NCBI RefSeq assembly: GCF_029309835.1
Contig: NZ_JARJHL010000003.1
Coordinates: forward strand, 350,001-414,000
Source: Paracoccus sp. DMF-8
GTDB lineage: Bacteria > Pseudomonadota > Alphaproteobacteria > Rhodobacterales > Rhodobacteraceae
Direction: 5' to 3'
Length of the DNA: 64,000 bases
Both the position numbers and the translations under genes were made by a program. Below, piece after piece: positions 56,125 through 64,000 of this stretch. The notes below the pieces were generated by a model, which was not told where the DNA came from, did no database searches, and worked only from the letters and a program-made list of their open reading frames with translations. Positions within the stretch are counted from its first letter, which is position 1, and every line of letters begins with the position of its first letter.

Positions 56125-58014
56125 GCTGTCTGCCGGCGCATGGATTTGATAACAGCGATCAGCAATGTCAACGCCGCCGGGGTAATTCCCTCTATCCTTG
56201 CTGCGGCTGCCAATGTCATCGGACGCGCGGCATTCAGTTTTGATTTCAACTCGTTGGACAGGCCCGAAATCGAATCGTAGTCAAGATCATCCGGGATCTG
56301 GATCGCTTCTTCTTTCTGCAACAGCTCGGCATCGCGAGTTTGGCGCTCCGCATATTGATGATACAGCGCATCAATCGCGATCTGATTGATAATTTCGGGA
56401 TCAACCTCACCCAGATCATCCGAAAGCGCCAAAACTGCGCCACGGTCGATATCCTGCTGCCCCAGAAGCGAGAAAAGACTGCGCTTTACACCATCACTGC
56501 GCACCTGGATATTCTGCGCGGCAAGTTGGGTCGGCGTAAATACGTGGCTTTCCGCGATGGAACGAGCCGCCGCATATCGCCGCATCTTGTCGGCGAAAAA
56601 CGTGGATCTGTCCGCCTCCACACAGCCGATCTCCGTCCAAGCGGCGTCAGGCGCTGGTCCGCATTATCCGCGCGCAGGGACAAAGCCGGAATTCCGCGCG
56701 CGAGGTAAACATCCGGATAGGGCTCACTCACCCCGCGGGTGACAAGATCGTCGATCATCACACCGATATAACTTTGCGAGCGACTGAAGACCGAAGCCGG
56801 CCGGCCGCTGCTGCACCGACAGCGCCGCGTTCAGAGCCCGCAACCAAGGCCCTGAGCTGCTGCCTCTCTCATAGCCCGTGGTTCCGTTGATCTGACCGGC
56901 GAGGATACAAGACCATTCAAGCGATTCCGCACCTCCAGCGCATGGTTGCAGCGCACGCGGATCGATATAGTCATATTCGACCGCATAGCCGTGGCTGCGC
57001 TTATCTCTGCATTCTCCATCCCGCGCATTGACCGCACATAGGCAAGCTGAACATCTTCGGGCAGCGAGGTTGAAATGCCGTTTGGATAAACCAGATCGCT
57101 GTTCAGCCCCTCGGGTTCCAGAAAGACCTGATGCGAGGATTTATCGGCAAAGCGCACGATCTTGTCTTCGATGGACGGGCAATATCGCGGTCCGACGCCA
57201 TCGAAATACTGGCCACCATACATCGCCGAGCCGATTAAGATTCGCGCGGATCAGATCCGATGTGTGCCGTTCGTTCGTATGCGTGATCGTGCAATCTGAT
57301 CTGCGTCGCGGTGACACCGCTGCTGAGATAGGAGATACAGCGTTGGAACATCATCCCCCGGCTGCTTATCCAGAATATCCCAGTCAATGCTGTCGCGCAG
57401 GATGCGCGGCGGCGTGCCGGTTTTCAGGCGGCCCAGAGGCAGGCCCAAGCGGTCTCAGCGAATTAGCGAGAGCGGAGGAGGATGCCCCCCACCTGCCCGC
57501 CTGTCGTCGGACATCCCCGATATGAATGATGCCGTTCAGGAAGGTCCCTGTCGTCAGAACAACAGCGGTGCGGCCAATATGCTGCCCATCAGACAGTTCA
57601 AGGCCGCGAACACGTCCGCCATCCATCACCAGCCTCGGAAACCTCTCCGGTCAGGAAGGTCAGACCACGACGCGATTTCACCTCGCTCAGGGCCGCCGCG
57701 CGATACAGATCACGATCCGCCTGCGCCCTCGGCCCCTGAACCGCCGGGCCTTTTCGACGGTTAAGCAATCGGAACTGGATGCCGGCAGCATCGGCAAATC
57801 GCCCCATGACACCGTCCAAGGCGTCAATCTCTCGGACAAGATGTCCTTTACCCAGTCCGCCGATTGCCGGATTGCACGACATCGTGCCCAGATCGGTTTC
57901 TGCCATGGATATCAGGGCGGTATCCACGCCCATGCGTGATGCCGCCATCGCAGCCTCTACGCCCGCATGACCGCCACCGATGACAATGACATCATAATGT
58001 TTCACGTGAAACAC
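56121..58014 (-). pseudogene. mnmG: MnmG (GidA), tRNA wobble-uridine modification flavoprotein, multiple frameshifts
   Basis: With MnmE it makes 5-carboxymethylaminomethyl-uridine in tRNA. The start is [29 protein letters not shown], with [27 protein letters not shown]. The frame then breaks repeatedly: other pieces are LTTGTFLNGIIHIGD (57540-57580), [14 protein letters not shown] (about 57410-57445), [25 protein letters not shown] (56831-57223), [29 protein letters not shown] (56640-56740) and the C-terminal 160 residues (56121-56621). At least five indels are needed. The neighbour mnmE is intact and both ends are well conserved, so local sequence error is suspected rather than gene loss. 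Confidence 0.92.
57998..58013. other. parS centromere site 2 (perfect)
   Basis: Second copy of TGTTTCACGTGAAACA, here forming the codons for the MFHVKH start of MnmG, 1.9 kb from site 1. Confidence 0.95.
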
Positions 58015-58017
58015 TTC

Positions 58018-59274
58018 CTATTTTCCGATGCAGAACGACGAGAAGATTTCGTCCAGATAGTCCTCTGCACCGATCAACCCAACCACAGAAAGCAGCGCGG
58101 TATTACCCTGGCGTATCGCCTCTGCAAGAATTTCTGGCGCCGCGATTTCATCAACATCCAGCGCCTGATACGCCCTTTCAAGTGCCTCGGCTTGCCGCTT
58201 GTGCGAGATGAGACCAGAATCAGCAGCGCGATGCCTTAGCTCATCATACAGACGATCCAAAAGGCTTTCGACTCCTTTTCCGGTCAGACCGGACACGGAA
58301 TCGCCATCCGTCGCCTCATCATCCTTGGAACGCAGCACCAGATCGCCGGGCTTGAACCCATCCTGCCATGTGCCGTCCACGGACAGGTGAATCCGCAGAT
58401 CGGCGTCATCTGCACGCTTCCTTGCACGCTCGACCCCCATGCGCTCCACCAGATCGGCGCTGTCGCGCAGCCCCGCCGTATCCAGCAGCGTGACGGGCAG
58501 ACCGCGCAGATCCAGCCGCAGCTCGATAATGTCGCGCGTCGTTCCAGCGATATCGGAAACCAGGGCGACATCGCGCTGTGCAATCCGGTTCAGCAGCGTC
58601 GATTTTCCGGCATTCGGTGGACCGATGATGGCAACCTCGTAGCCCTGCCGCAGCCGTTCGGTTGCGGGATAGGTTTTCAGAAGCCCTGCGATTTCTGCCC
58701 GGGTCTGGCCGATCAGGTCCAGAACTTCGCCCGGCACCTCATCGGGGACCTCTTCATCCGCGAAATCGATGCTGACCTCGACCAGAGCACCGGCACGGAT
58801 CAGCTTTTTCCGCATCTCATTGGCGACGCGACCAATTTCACCATCTGCGGCCTTCATGGCAAGACGCCGCTGCGCCTCTGTCTCTGCCGCCAGCAGATCG
58901 GCCAGCCCTTCCGCATCGGCCAGGCTGATCTGCCCGTTCACAAAGGCCCGCCGCGTGAATTCGCCCGCCTCTGCCCGTCGCAAACCGAGATGCAGAAATG
59001 CCTCCTCCAACCGTTTACCGATGACCGGGGCCCCATGCAGATGAAACTCCGACACTTCTTCGCCGGTAAAGCTCTGGCCTTTTTGGAACCAGACGACCAA
59101 GGCGCGATCAATCAGCTCATCCTGATCGCGTAGCCCCCTCAGGCAGGTTTCGCGGGAGCGCTCAGCAGGACCGGCCAGATCCTCCAGCACCGCGCGCGCG
59201 CGGGGACCGCTGACCCGGAAAACAGAAACCCCCCCGCGTCCGGGAGGGGTCGCCTCTGCAAAGATCGTGTCCAT
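58018..59274 (-). CDS. mnmE: tRNA modification GTPase MnmE
   Basis: Partner of MnmG. The product is 418 residues, shorter than the usual 450. The N-terminal folate-binding part is DTIFAEATPPGRGGVSVFRVSG; the G domain has P-loop GPPNAGKSTLLN, G2/G3 DIAGTTRDIIE and DTAGLRDSADLVE. The catalytic C-terminal Cys motif is FCIGK. The GTPase G4 motif (usually NKxD) is weak here (LVLRSKDDE), which may be a lineage trait. The stop is 3 bases before mnmG. Confidence 0.94.
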   Translation of the reverse strand: MDTIFAEATPPGRGGVSVFRVSGPRARAVLEDLAGPAERSRETCLRGLRDQDELIDRALVVWFQKGQSFTGEEVSEFHLHGAPVIGKRLEEAFLHLGLRRAEAGEFTRRAFVNGQISLADAEGLADLLAAETEAQRRLAMKAADGEIGRVANEMRKKLIRAGALVEVSIDFADEEVPDEVPGEVLDLIGQTRAEIAGLLKTYPATERLRQGYEVAIIGPPNAGKSTLLNRIAQRDVALVSDIAGTTRDIIELRLDLRGLPVTLLDTAGLRDSADLVERMGVERARKRADDADLRIHLSVDGTWQDGFKPGDLVLRSKDDEATDGDSVSGLTGKGVESLLDRLYDELRHRAADSGLISHKRQAEALERAYQALDVDEIAAPEILAEAIRQGNTALLSVVGLIGAEDYLDEIFSSFCIGK

Positions 59275-59285
59275 CGGGAACCGCG

Positions 59286-60557
59286 TCAGCCATTCATTGA
59301 ATCGAAGAAATCGGCATTCGTCTTGGTCTGTTTCAGCTTTGAAATCAGGAATTCGATCGCATCTGTCGTGCCCATCGGGTTCAGGATGCGGCGCAGCAGA
59401 TAGGTTTTCTGCAGGTCCTTGCTGTCGACCAGCAACTCTTCCTTGCGCGTGCCGGATTTCAGGATGTCCATCGCCGGGAAGACGCGTTTGTCGGCAACCT
59501 TGCGGTCCAGCACTATTTCCGAGTTGCCCGTGCCTTTGAACTCTTCAAAGATCACCTCATCCATGCGCGAGCCGGTATCGATCAGCGCGGTTGCGATAAT
59601 GGTCAGCGAACCGCCCTCTTCGATATTCCGCGCCGCGCCAAAGAAACGCTTGGGGCGTTGCAGCGCGTTCGCGTCCACACCACCGGTTAGCACCTTACCA
59701 GAGCTGGGCACCACGGTATTGAAAGCACGACCAAGTCTTGTGATCGAATCCAAAAGGATCACAACATCTCGTTTATGTTCGACCAGCCGCTTGGCCTTTT
59801 CGATCACCATTTCCGACACCGCGACGTGACGGCTGGCCGGTTCGTCAAAGGTCGAGGAAATCACCTCGCCCCGGACCGAGCGCTGCATATCTGTCACCTC
59901 TTCGGGGCGTTCGTCGATCAGCAGGACGATCAGATAGACCTCGGGGTGATTCTTTTCGATCGAATGCGCGATATTTTGCAGCAACACGGTCTTGCCCGTG
60001 CGCGGCGGCGCCACGATCAGCGAACGCTGGCCCTTGCCGATCGGGGCGACCAGGTCGATGATCCGGGCCGAGCGGTCCTTGATCGTCGGATCCTCGATTT
60101 CCATCTTCAGCCGCTCATTCGGATACAGCGGCGTCAGGTTGTCGAAGGCGACCTTGTGACGGGCCTTTTCCGGGCTTTCGAAATTGATCCGTTCGACCTT
60201 GGTCAGCGCGAAGTAACGCTCATTCTCGCCCGGCGCGCGGATCACGCCCTCGACCGTGTCACCGGTGCGCAGGCTCAGCTGGCGGATCATGTCGGGGCTG
60301 ACATAGATGTCATCGGGACCGGGCAGATAGTTCGCCTCGGGCGAGCGCAAAAAGCCGAAACCGTCCTGCACGACCTCCAGCACGCCATCGCCGCCGATTT
60401 CGAAACCTTCCTCGGCATGTTCCTTCAACAGCGAGAACATCATCTCGCCCTTGCGCATGGCCGAAGCGTTCTCGATCTCCCATTCCTCTGCCATGGACAG
60501 AAGATCGGCGGGGCTTTTTGCCTTGAGATCGGACAGGTTGAGACGTTCTTCGGTCAT
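59286..60557 (-). CDS. rho: Transcription termination factor Rho
   Basis: Hexameric RNA helicase that ends transcription. The product is 423 residues: N-terminal [21 protein letters not shown], cold-shock RNA fold ([29 protein letters not shown]), Walker [31 protein letters not shown] and the Q/R loops near [24 protein letters not shown]. The ATG at 60557 was chosen over the longer frame opening at 60665. Confidence 0.97.
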   Translation of the reverse strand: MTEERLNLSDLKAKSPADLLSMAEEWEIENASAMRKGEMMFSLLKEHAEEGFEIGGDGVLEVVQDGFGFLRSPEANYLPGPDDIYVSPDMIRQLSLRTGDTVEGVIRAPGENERYFALTKVERINFESPEKARHKVAFDNLTPLYPNERLKMEIEDPTIKDRSARIIDLVAPIGKGQRSLIVAPPRTGKTVLLQNIAHSIEKNHPEVYLIVLLIDERPEEVTDMQRSVRGEVISSTFDEPASRHVAVSEMVIEKAKRLVEHKRDVVILLDSITRLGRAFNTVVPSSGKVLTGGVDANALQRPKRFFGAARNIEEGGSLTIIATALIDTGSRMDEVIFEEFKGTGNSEIVLDRKVADKRVFPAMDILKSGTRKEELLVDSKDLQKTYLLRRILNPMGTTDAIEFLISKLKQTKTNADFFDSMNG

Positions 60558-60685
60558 GCGATACGATACCCGATAGGCGCAACTTTCCGGACAAGGCCCG
60601 GATGCGCGCAAGATGTGTGCAGGAGAATCCCCGCCGGACGGCGATTGCCGTTCAGATAGGGGCAATGCGGGGCAAAGTCAATTCT

Positions 60686-61138
60686 TCAGAACTTCACGAC
60701 CACGGACAGCACGATCACGACCATCAGCAGGGTCGGCACCTCGTTCATCATCCGGTAGCGGCGACCGCTGGCACCCTGCCCGGCCAGCAGTGCCTTGCGC
60801 TGCATGGCCAGCCACATGTGAAACCAGGTCATCCCAAGCACGGCTGCCGCCTTGGTCCAGGGCCACAGCGACGACCAGTCGACGATTCCCGGCGTCGCGA
60901 CCAGCGCCAGCCCGGCCGCCCATGTCACGACCATCGCCGGTTTCATGATCATCCGCAGCAGCTTTTCTTCCATGATGACAAAGCTGATTGCTGGCTCTGT
61001 CCCGGCAACCCTGCCGCCACGTTCGGCGTGATAGACATAAAGACAGGGCAGATAGAACAGGCCCGCCATCCAGGCGATCACCGCCATGATGTGCAATGCC
61101 TTGATCCAGGGATAGGCGAGACTGAGCAGACCGGTCAT
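60686..61138 (-). CDS. hemJ: Protoporphyrinogen oxidase HemJ
   Basis: Membrane enzyme that oxidises protoporphyrinogen IX in haem synthesis. The product is 150 residues with four hydrophobic helices. PWIKALHIMAVIAWMAGLFYLPCLYVYH holds the conserved His; KLLRMIMKPAMVVTWAAGLAL and AAVLGMTWFHMWLA the other family helices; RYRMMNEVPTLLMVVIVLSVVV ends it. The ATG at 61138 follows GGAGGACCTC and replaces an upstream frame opening. First gene left of the putative origin. Confidence 0.93.
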   Translation of the reverse strand: MTGLLSLAYPWIKALHIMAVIAWMAGLFYLPCLYVYHAERGGRVAGTEPAISFVIMEEKLLRMIMKPAMVVTWAAGLALVATPGIVDWSSLWPWTKAAAVLGMTWFHMWLAMQRKALLAGQGASGRRYRMMNEVPTLLMVVIVLSVVVKF

Positions 61139-61149
61139 GAGGTCCTCCT

Positions 61150-61640
61150 TGCCCCTCTCTCCTCTTATAAAAAAGAAAAGAAGAAAAGATTGATGATGTA
61201 GATAGGGCCTGTGTGAATCAGGAAAACCGGATACGGCCCGGATCATGAACAGGTTCGGCATGGGCCGCCCTGATCCGAAAATTCTGTCAGGATTTGCGAT
61301 TCATCCATGTTTTTCAATCAGGTATCCGTATGTTTCCTGTGGGCGCCTTTGTGGACAAACAGAACTGTCCACAGATTGTGGAAATGGCGGGGCATGGTTC
61401 TGGACATGTGGATGACTCCGGCGCGTTCACGCAAGGTTCACATGGGTTATCCACGGGCTGCCGTCCGGCCTGTTTCATGCCCTGACTTGCCCCGATGCTT
61501 GCCCACGGGCTTATCCACAGGCGGCGATTCTGTCCGATTGCTGTCACATGTCCGAATCCGAACCGCGAATGTCGCATTTGAGCATTGGTCGGCGCAAAGC
61601 TGGTGCAATCTAGGGGAAATGCATTGTCCCTCAGGCAACG
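61150..61640. other. Probable chromosomal replication origin (oriC)
   Basis: This 490-base non-coding stretch has an AT-rich tract (61164-61200) and a cluster of DnaA-box-like sites: TTATCCACA at 61511-61519 (perfect), TTATCCACG at 61447-61455, and reverse-strand sites at 61350-61358 (TTGTCCACA) and 61407-61415 (TCATCCACA), each with one mismatch; CTGTCCACA at 61365-61373 has two. Genes on either side point away from it, parS sites lie 3.1-5 kb away, and rho-mnmE-mnmG-rsmG-parAB is the usual origin-side order. Confidence 0.75.
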
Positions 61641-61649
61641 GATACCGCC

Positions 61650-62888
61650 ATGTTGAACGCAGCTGAAATCCTGTCACAGATCGCTTCGCGCCCCAAGAAT
61701 TTCGCGCTGAGCCATGATCTTTATTGCGACCCCGGCGTCTACCAGACCGATCTGGAACAGATCTGGTATCGCGAATGGGTCTTTGCGATTCCCGCCTGTG
61801 AAATTCCCAAGACGGGCAACCATGCGACGCTGCAGATCGGTGAGTTTCCGGTCGTCATCGTGCGCGGTGCCGATGGACAGATCCGCGCCTTTCACAACGT
61901 CTGCCGCCACCGCGGCCAGCGCCTGTGCCCCAAGCACAATGGCTCGTCGCCGAAACTGGTCTGTCCCTATCACCAGTGGACCTACGACCTTGACGGCAAG
62001 CTGCTGTTCGCCCGCGACATGGGTCCCGATTTCGACCCGTCGAAATTCAGCCTCAAGCCGGTGCATGTCCGCAGCGATGGCGGCATGGTCTTCATCTGCC
62101 TGGCCGACAACCCGCCCGCCTTCGACCGTTTCGGCGGCTTTCTGGACAGCTATGTCGGCGCCAGCGATCCCGGCAATGCCAAGGTCGCCTATAGCTCGAC
62201 CATCATCGAGGAAGGTAACTGGAAGCTGGTCATCGAAAACAACCGCGAATGTTACCATTGCGGCGGCAACCACCCCTCGCTGTGCCGCAGCTATTCCGAC
62301 AACCCGCTGATGACCGTGATGGAAGGGCCGAATGCGGCCTCGAACGAAATCCTGCAGCACTGGGACCGTTGCGATGCGGCTGGCCTGCCCGCGCGTTTCA
62401 TCAATCAGGACGACATGCAATGGCGTTTCGCCCGCGTGCCGCTGCTGAACAATGCCGAAAGCTTCACCATGTCGACCAAGGCGGCGGTCAGCCGGCGCAT
62501 GGGCAATATTCCGTGGAACGACGCGGGCAGCCTGATGCTCTATCACTTCCCCTCGACCTGGAACCATTTCCTGCCCGATCACGCCATCGTCTTCCGCATG
62601 GTGCCGATTTCGCCGATGCAGACCGAGGTGACGACGAAATGGCTGGTCCACAAGGACGCGGTCGAAGGCGTCGATTATGACGTGCAAAAGCTGACCGAGG
62701 TCTGGATCAACACCAATGACGAAGACCGCCGCGTAGTCGAGGAAAACCAGAAGGGCATCCGCTCGCCCGCCTATGAGGCAGGGCCCTATTCCCCCAATCA
62801 GGAAGAGGGCGTGATCCATTTCGTCGACTGGTATTGCCAGAAGATCCAGGACCGTCTGGCGCCGCTGCCGGCGATGGCGGCTGAATAA
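61650..62888 (+). CDS. gbcA: Glycine betaine monooxygenase, Rieske oxygenase subunit
   Basis: Demethylates glycine betaine to dimethylglycine and formaldehyde with electrons from GbcB. The product is 412 residues. Rieske ligands Cys85-x-His87 and Cys105-x2-His108 (VCRHRGQRLC, VCPYHQW); non-haem iron His203 and His208 (NNRECYHCGGNHPSLC). TKWLVHKDAVEGVDYDV matches Pseudomonas GbcA almost exactly. The ATG at 61650 has only a weak ribosome site. The formaldehyde made could enter the gfa/flhA/fghA route in this window. Confidence 0.92.
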   Translation: MLNAAEILSQIASRPKNFALSHDLYCDPGVYQTDLEQIWYREWVFAIPACEIPKTGNHATLQIGEFPVVIVRGADGQIRAFHNVCRHRGQRLCPKHNGSSPKLVCPYHQWTYDLDGKLLFARDMGPDFDPSKFSLKPVHVRSDGGMVFICLADNPPAFDRFGGFLDSYVGASDPGNAKVAYSSTIIEEGNWKLVIENNRECYHCGGNHPSLCRSYSDNPLMTVMEGPNAASNEILQHWDRCDAAGLPARFINQDDMQWRFARVPLLNNAESFTMSTKAAVSRRMGNIPWNDAGSLMLYHFPSTWNHFLPDHAIVFRMVPISPMQTEVTTKWLVHKDAVEGVDYDVQKLTEVWINTNDEDRRVVEENQKGIRSPAYEAGPYSPNQEEGVIHFVDWYCQKIQDRLAPLPAMAAE

Positions 62889-63964
62889 TGGCATCTCCGG
62901 CCAAGGCATTCGGCGAAGCGCCGTGGAAGGACAGCGAACTGCTGGAATGTGCGATGGTGGTGCCCGAAACGACGGACACCGCCACCTTCACCTTCCGCGC
63001 GCCTTCGGGCGCATGGTTTGATTACAAGCCGGGGCAGTTCATCACACTGGACCTGCCGGTTCCGGGCGGTAACGTCCAGCGCACCTATACGATCAGCTCC
63101 AGCCCGTCGCGGCCGCTGTCGATTTCGGTGACGATCAAGGCGCAGCCCGGCAGCATCGGCGGGCGCTGGATGCTGGACCACCTGCGGCCGGGGATGCAGA
63201 TCAAGGCCTATGGCCCGTCGGGGATTTTCCACAACCGTTGTGAAACGGATCGGAAATACCTGTTCATCTCGGCCGGATCGGGGATCACCCCGGTCATGTC
63301 GATGACGACATGGGCGTGGGATTCGGGCGAAATGCCCGATATCGCCTTTGTCCATGCCGCGCGGACGCCCAGTGACATCATCTTTCGCCAGCGTCTGGAA
63401 GGCATGGCCGACCGGGTGCCGGGGCTGAAGCTGCATTTCACGGTCGAGGAAACCGACCCGTTCAAGGCATGGCACGGCTATCGCGGACGTCTGCACCAGA
63501 TCATGCTGGGTCTGATGGCGCCCGATTATCTGGAACGCGATGTCTATTGCTGCGGGCCGGAACCCTTCATGCAGGCGGTGCGCGACATGCTGGTGGCGCT
63601 TGGCTATGACATGGACCGCTATCATCAGGAAAGCTTCGGCGCCCCTGTGCGGTCCCAGGCCGATGCGCCGGTCATCGACGATGTCATTCCCGACGAAGAC
63701 AGCAAGGCCAGCGTGGAATTCACCCTGTCGGGCGTCAATGCCAAATGCACCGAAACCGATACGGTTCTGGCCGTTGCCAAGGCGAACGGGCTGAATATCC
63801 CCTCTGGCTGCACCTTTGGCCTGTGCGGGACCTGCCGGATCAAGAAGGTCTCGGGCGAGGTGCATATGGTCCATAACGGCGGCATTTCCGACGAAGATAT
63901 CGAAGACGGCTATATTCTGGCCTGTTGTTCGCATCCCATCGGGGCGGTGGCGGTCGAAGTCTGA
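62888..63964 (+). CDS. gbcB: Glycine betaine monooxygenase reductase subunit (FAD, 2Fe-2S)
   Basis: Passes electrons from NAD(P)H to GbcA. The product is 358 residues: FAD domain with RTYTISSSPSRPLSISVTIK, NAD domain with FISAGSGITPVMSMT and YCCGPEPFMQAVRDMLVALGYD, and a C-terminal plant-type ferredoxin whose cysteines lie in SGCTFGLCGTCRIKK and ILACCSHP. Its ATG overlaps the gbcA stop (TAATG). The remaining 36 bases of the window show no feature. Confidence 0.93.
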   Translation: MASPAKAFGEAPWKDSELLECAMVVPETTDTATFTFRAPSGAWFDYKPGQFITLDLPVPGGNVQRTYTISSSPSRPLSISVTIKAQPGSIGGRWMLDHLRPGMQIKAYGPSGIFHNRCETDRKYLFISAGSGITPVMSMTTWAWDSGEMPDIAFVHAARTPSDIIFRQRLEGMADRVPGLKLHFTVEETDPFKAWHGYRGRLHQIMLGLMAPDYLERDVYCCGPEPFMQAVRDMLVALGYDMDRYHQESFGAPVRSQADAPVIDDVIPDEDSKASVEFTLSGVNAKCTETDTVLAVAKANGLNIPSGCTFGLCGTCRIKKVSGEVHMVHNGGISDEDIEDGYILACCSHPIGAVAVEV

Positions 63965-64000
63965 CCGATCAGGCCATCTGGCCCCAGAATCAGGGGCGGC

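Noticed and set aside
61307..61666. 119-codon ORF between hemJ and gbcA
   Set aside because: It runs through the DnaA-box cluster, has a composition unlike neighbouring proteins and no ribosome site; the region is better explained as oriC.

Overview
The window looks like chromosomal DNA of a Paracoccus-like member of the Rhodobacteraceae (Alphaproteobacteria). The evidence is high G+C, the classic order hemW-rdgB-rph-hrcA-grpE, the order parB-parA-rsmG-mnmG-mnmE-rho-hemJ, and a methanol/formaldehyde block in which a xoxF-type methanol dehydrogenase and its cytochrome c553i sit beside glutathione-dependent formaldehyde oxidation genes. The assignment rests on gene content and remembered families; no search was run.

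Layout. 0-15.3 kb holds housekeeping genes: msrP (cut by the window edge), pgm, clpB, pyrF, a NUDIX hydrolase, an nfeD/SPFH pair, an N-formylglutamate amidohydrolase, tRNA-Val(GAC), ribosomal protein L36, a periplasmic caspase-like protein with peptidoglycan-binding and repeat modules, aroQ, a YihX-type phosphatase, an aldehyde dehydrogenase and ugd. 15.7-23.5 kb is a thiamine operon under a TPP riboswitch: thiD-thiO-thiS-thiG-thiE-(small ORF)-thiF-thiY-tenA-thiZ-thiX. Nearly all its genes overlap by ATGA; thiZ carries a frameshift. mobA and wrbA follow.

25-40 kb is the most distinctive block. A leftward operon encodes a substrate-binding protein, a beta-propeller, an acidic secreted protein, an ABC-2 ATPase and permease, and an exported protein. 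It resembles the PQQ-dehydrogenase-associated / lut (lanthanide uptake) gene sets of methylotrophs. A rightward set encodes a small exported protein, an MxaD-like SRPBCC protein and a second beta-propeller. Then come the leftward xoxF-xoxG-xoxJ-CXXCW genes, fghA-GNAT-clpP-like, flhA and gfa. XoxF shows the extra Asp of lanthanide-dependent enzymes. Together these genes would oxidise methanol in the periplasm, pass electrons to cytochrome c, and oxidise formaldehyde to formate through glutathione adducts. Palindromic motifs lie upstream of xoxF and in the divergent promoter region of the ABC operon.

40-46.6 kb: DUF454, hemW, ridA-like (TTG start), rdgB, rph, hrcA, grpE, nagB and an Lrp-type regulator. 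46.9-53.8 kb: an organosulfur operon (sfnG, ssuD-like, a flavoprotein, an FMN reductase, ssuA, ssuC, ssuB) for using sulfones/sulfonates as sulfur source. 53.9-61.1 kb: the origin-proximal block, with two perfect parS sites and a probable oriC (DnaA boxes plus an AT-rich tract) at about 61.15-61.64 kb. All genes left of it run left and those right of it run right. gbcAB (glycine betaine demethylation) closes the window.

Six genes have apparent frameshifts (thiZ, the acidic secreted protein, ssuD-like, the flavoprotein, parA, mnmG). parA and mnmG carry several each between 55.4 and 57.6 kb, which points to sequence errors rather than true gene decay. No insertion sequence, prophage or CRISPR array was seen.
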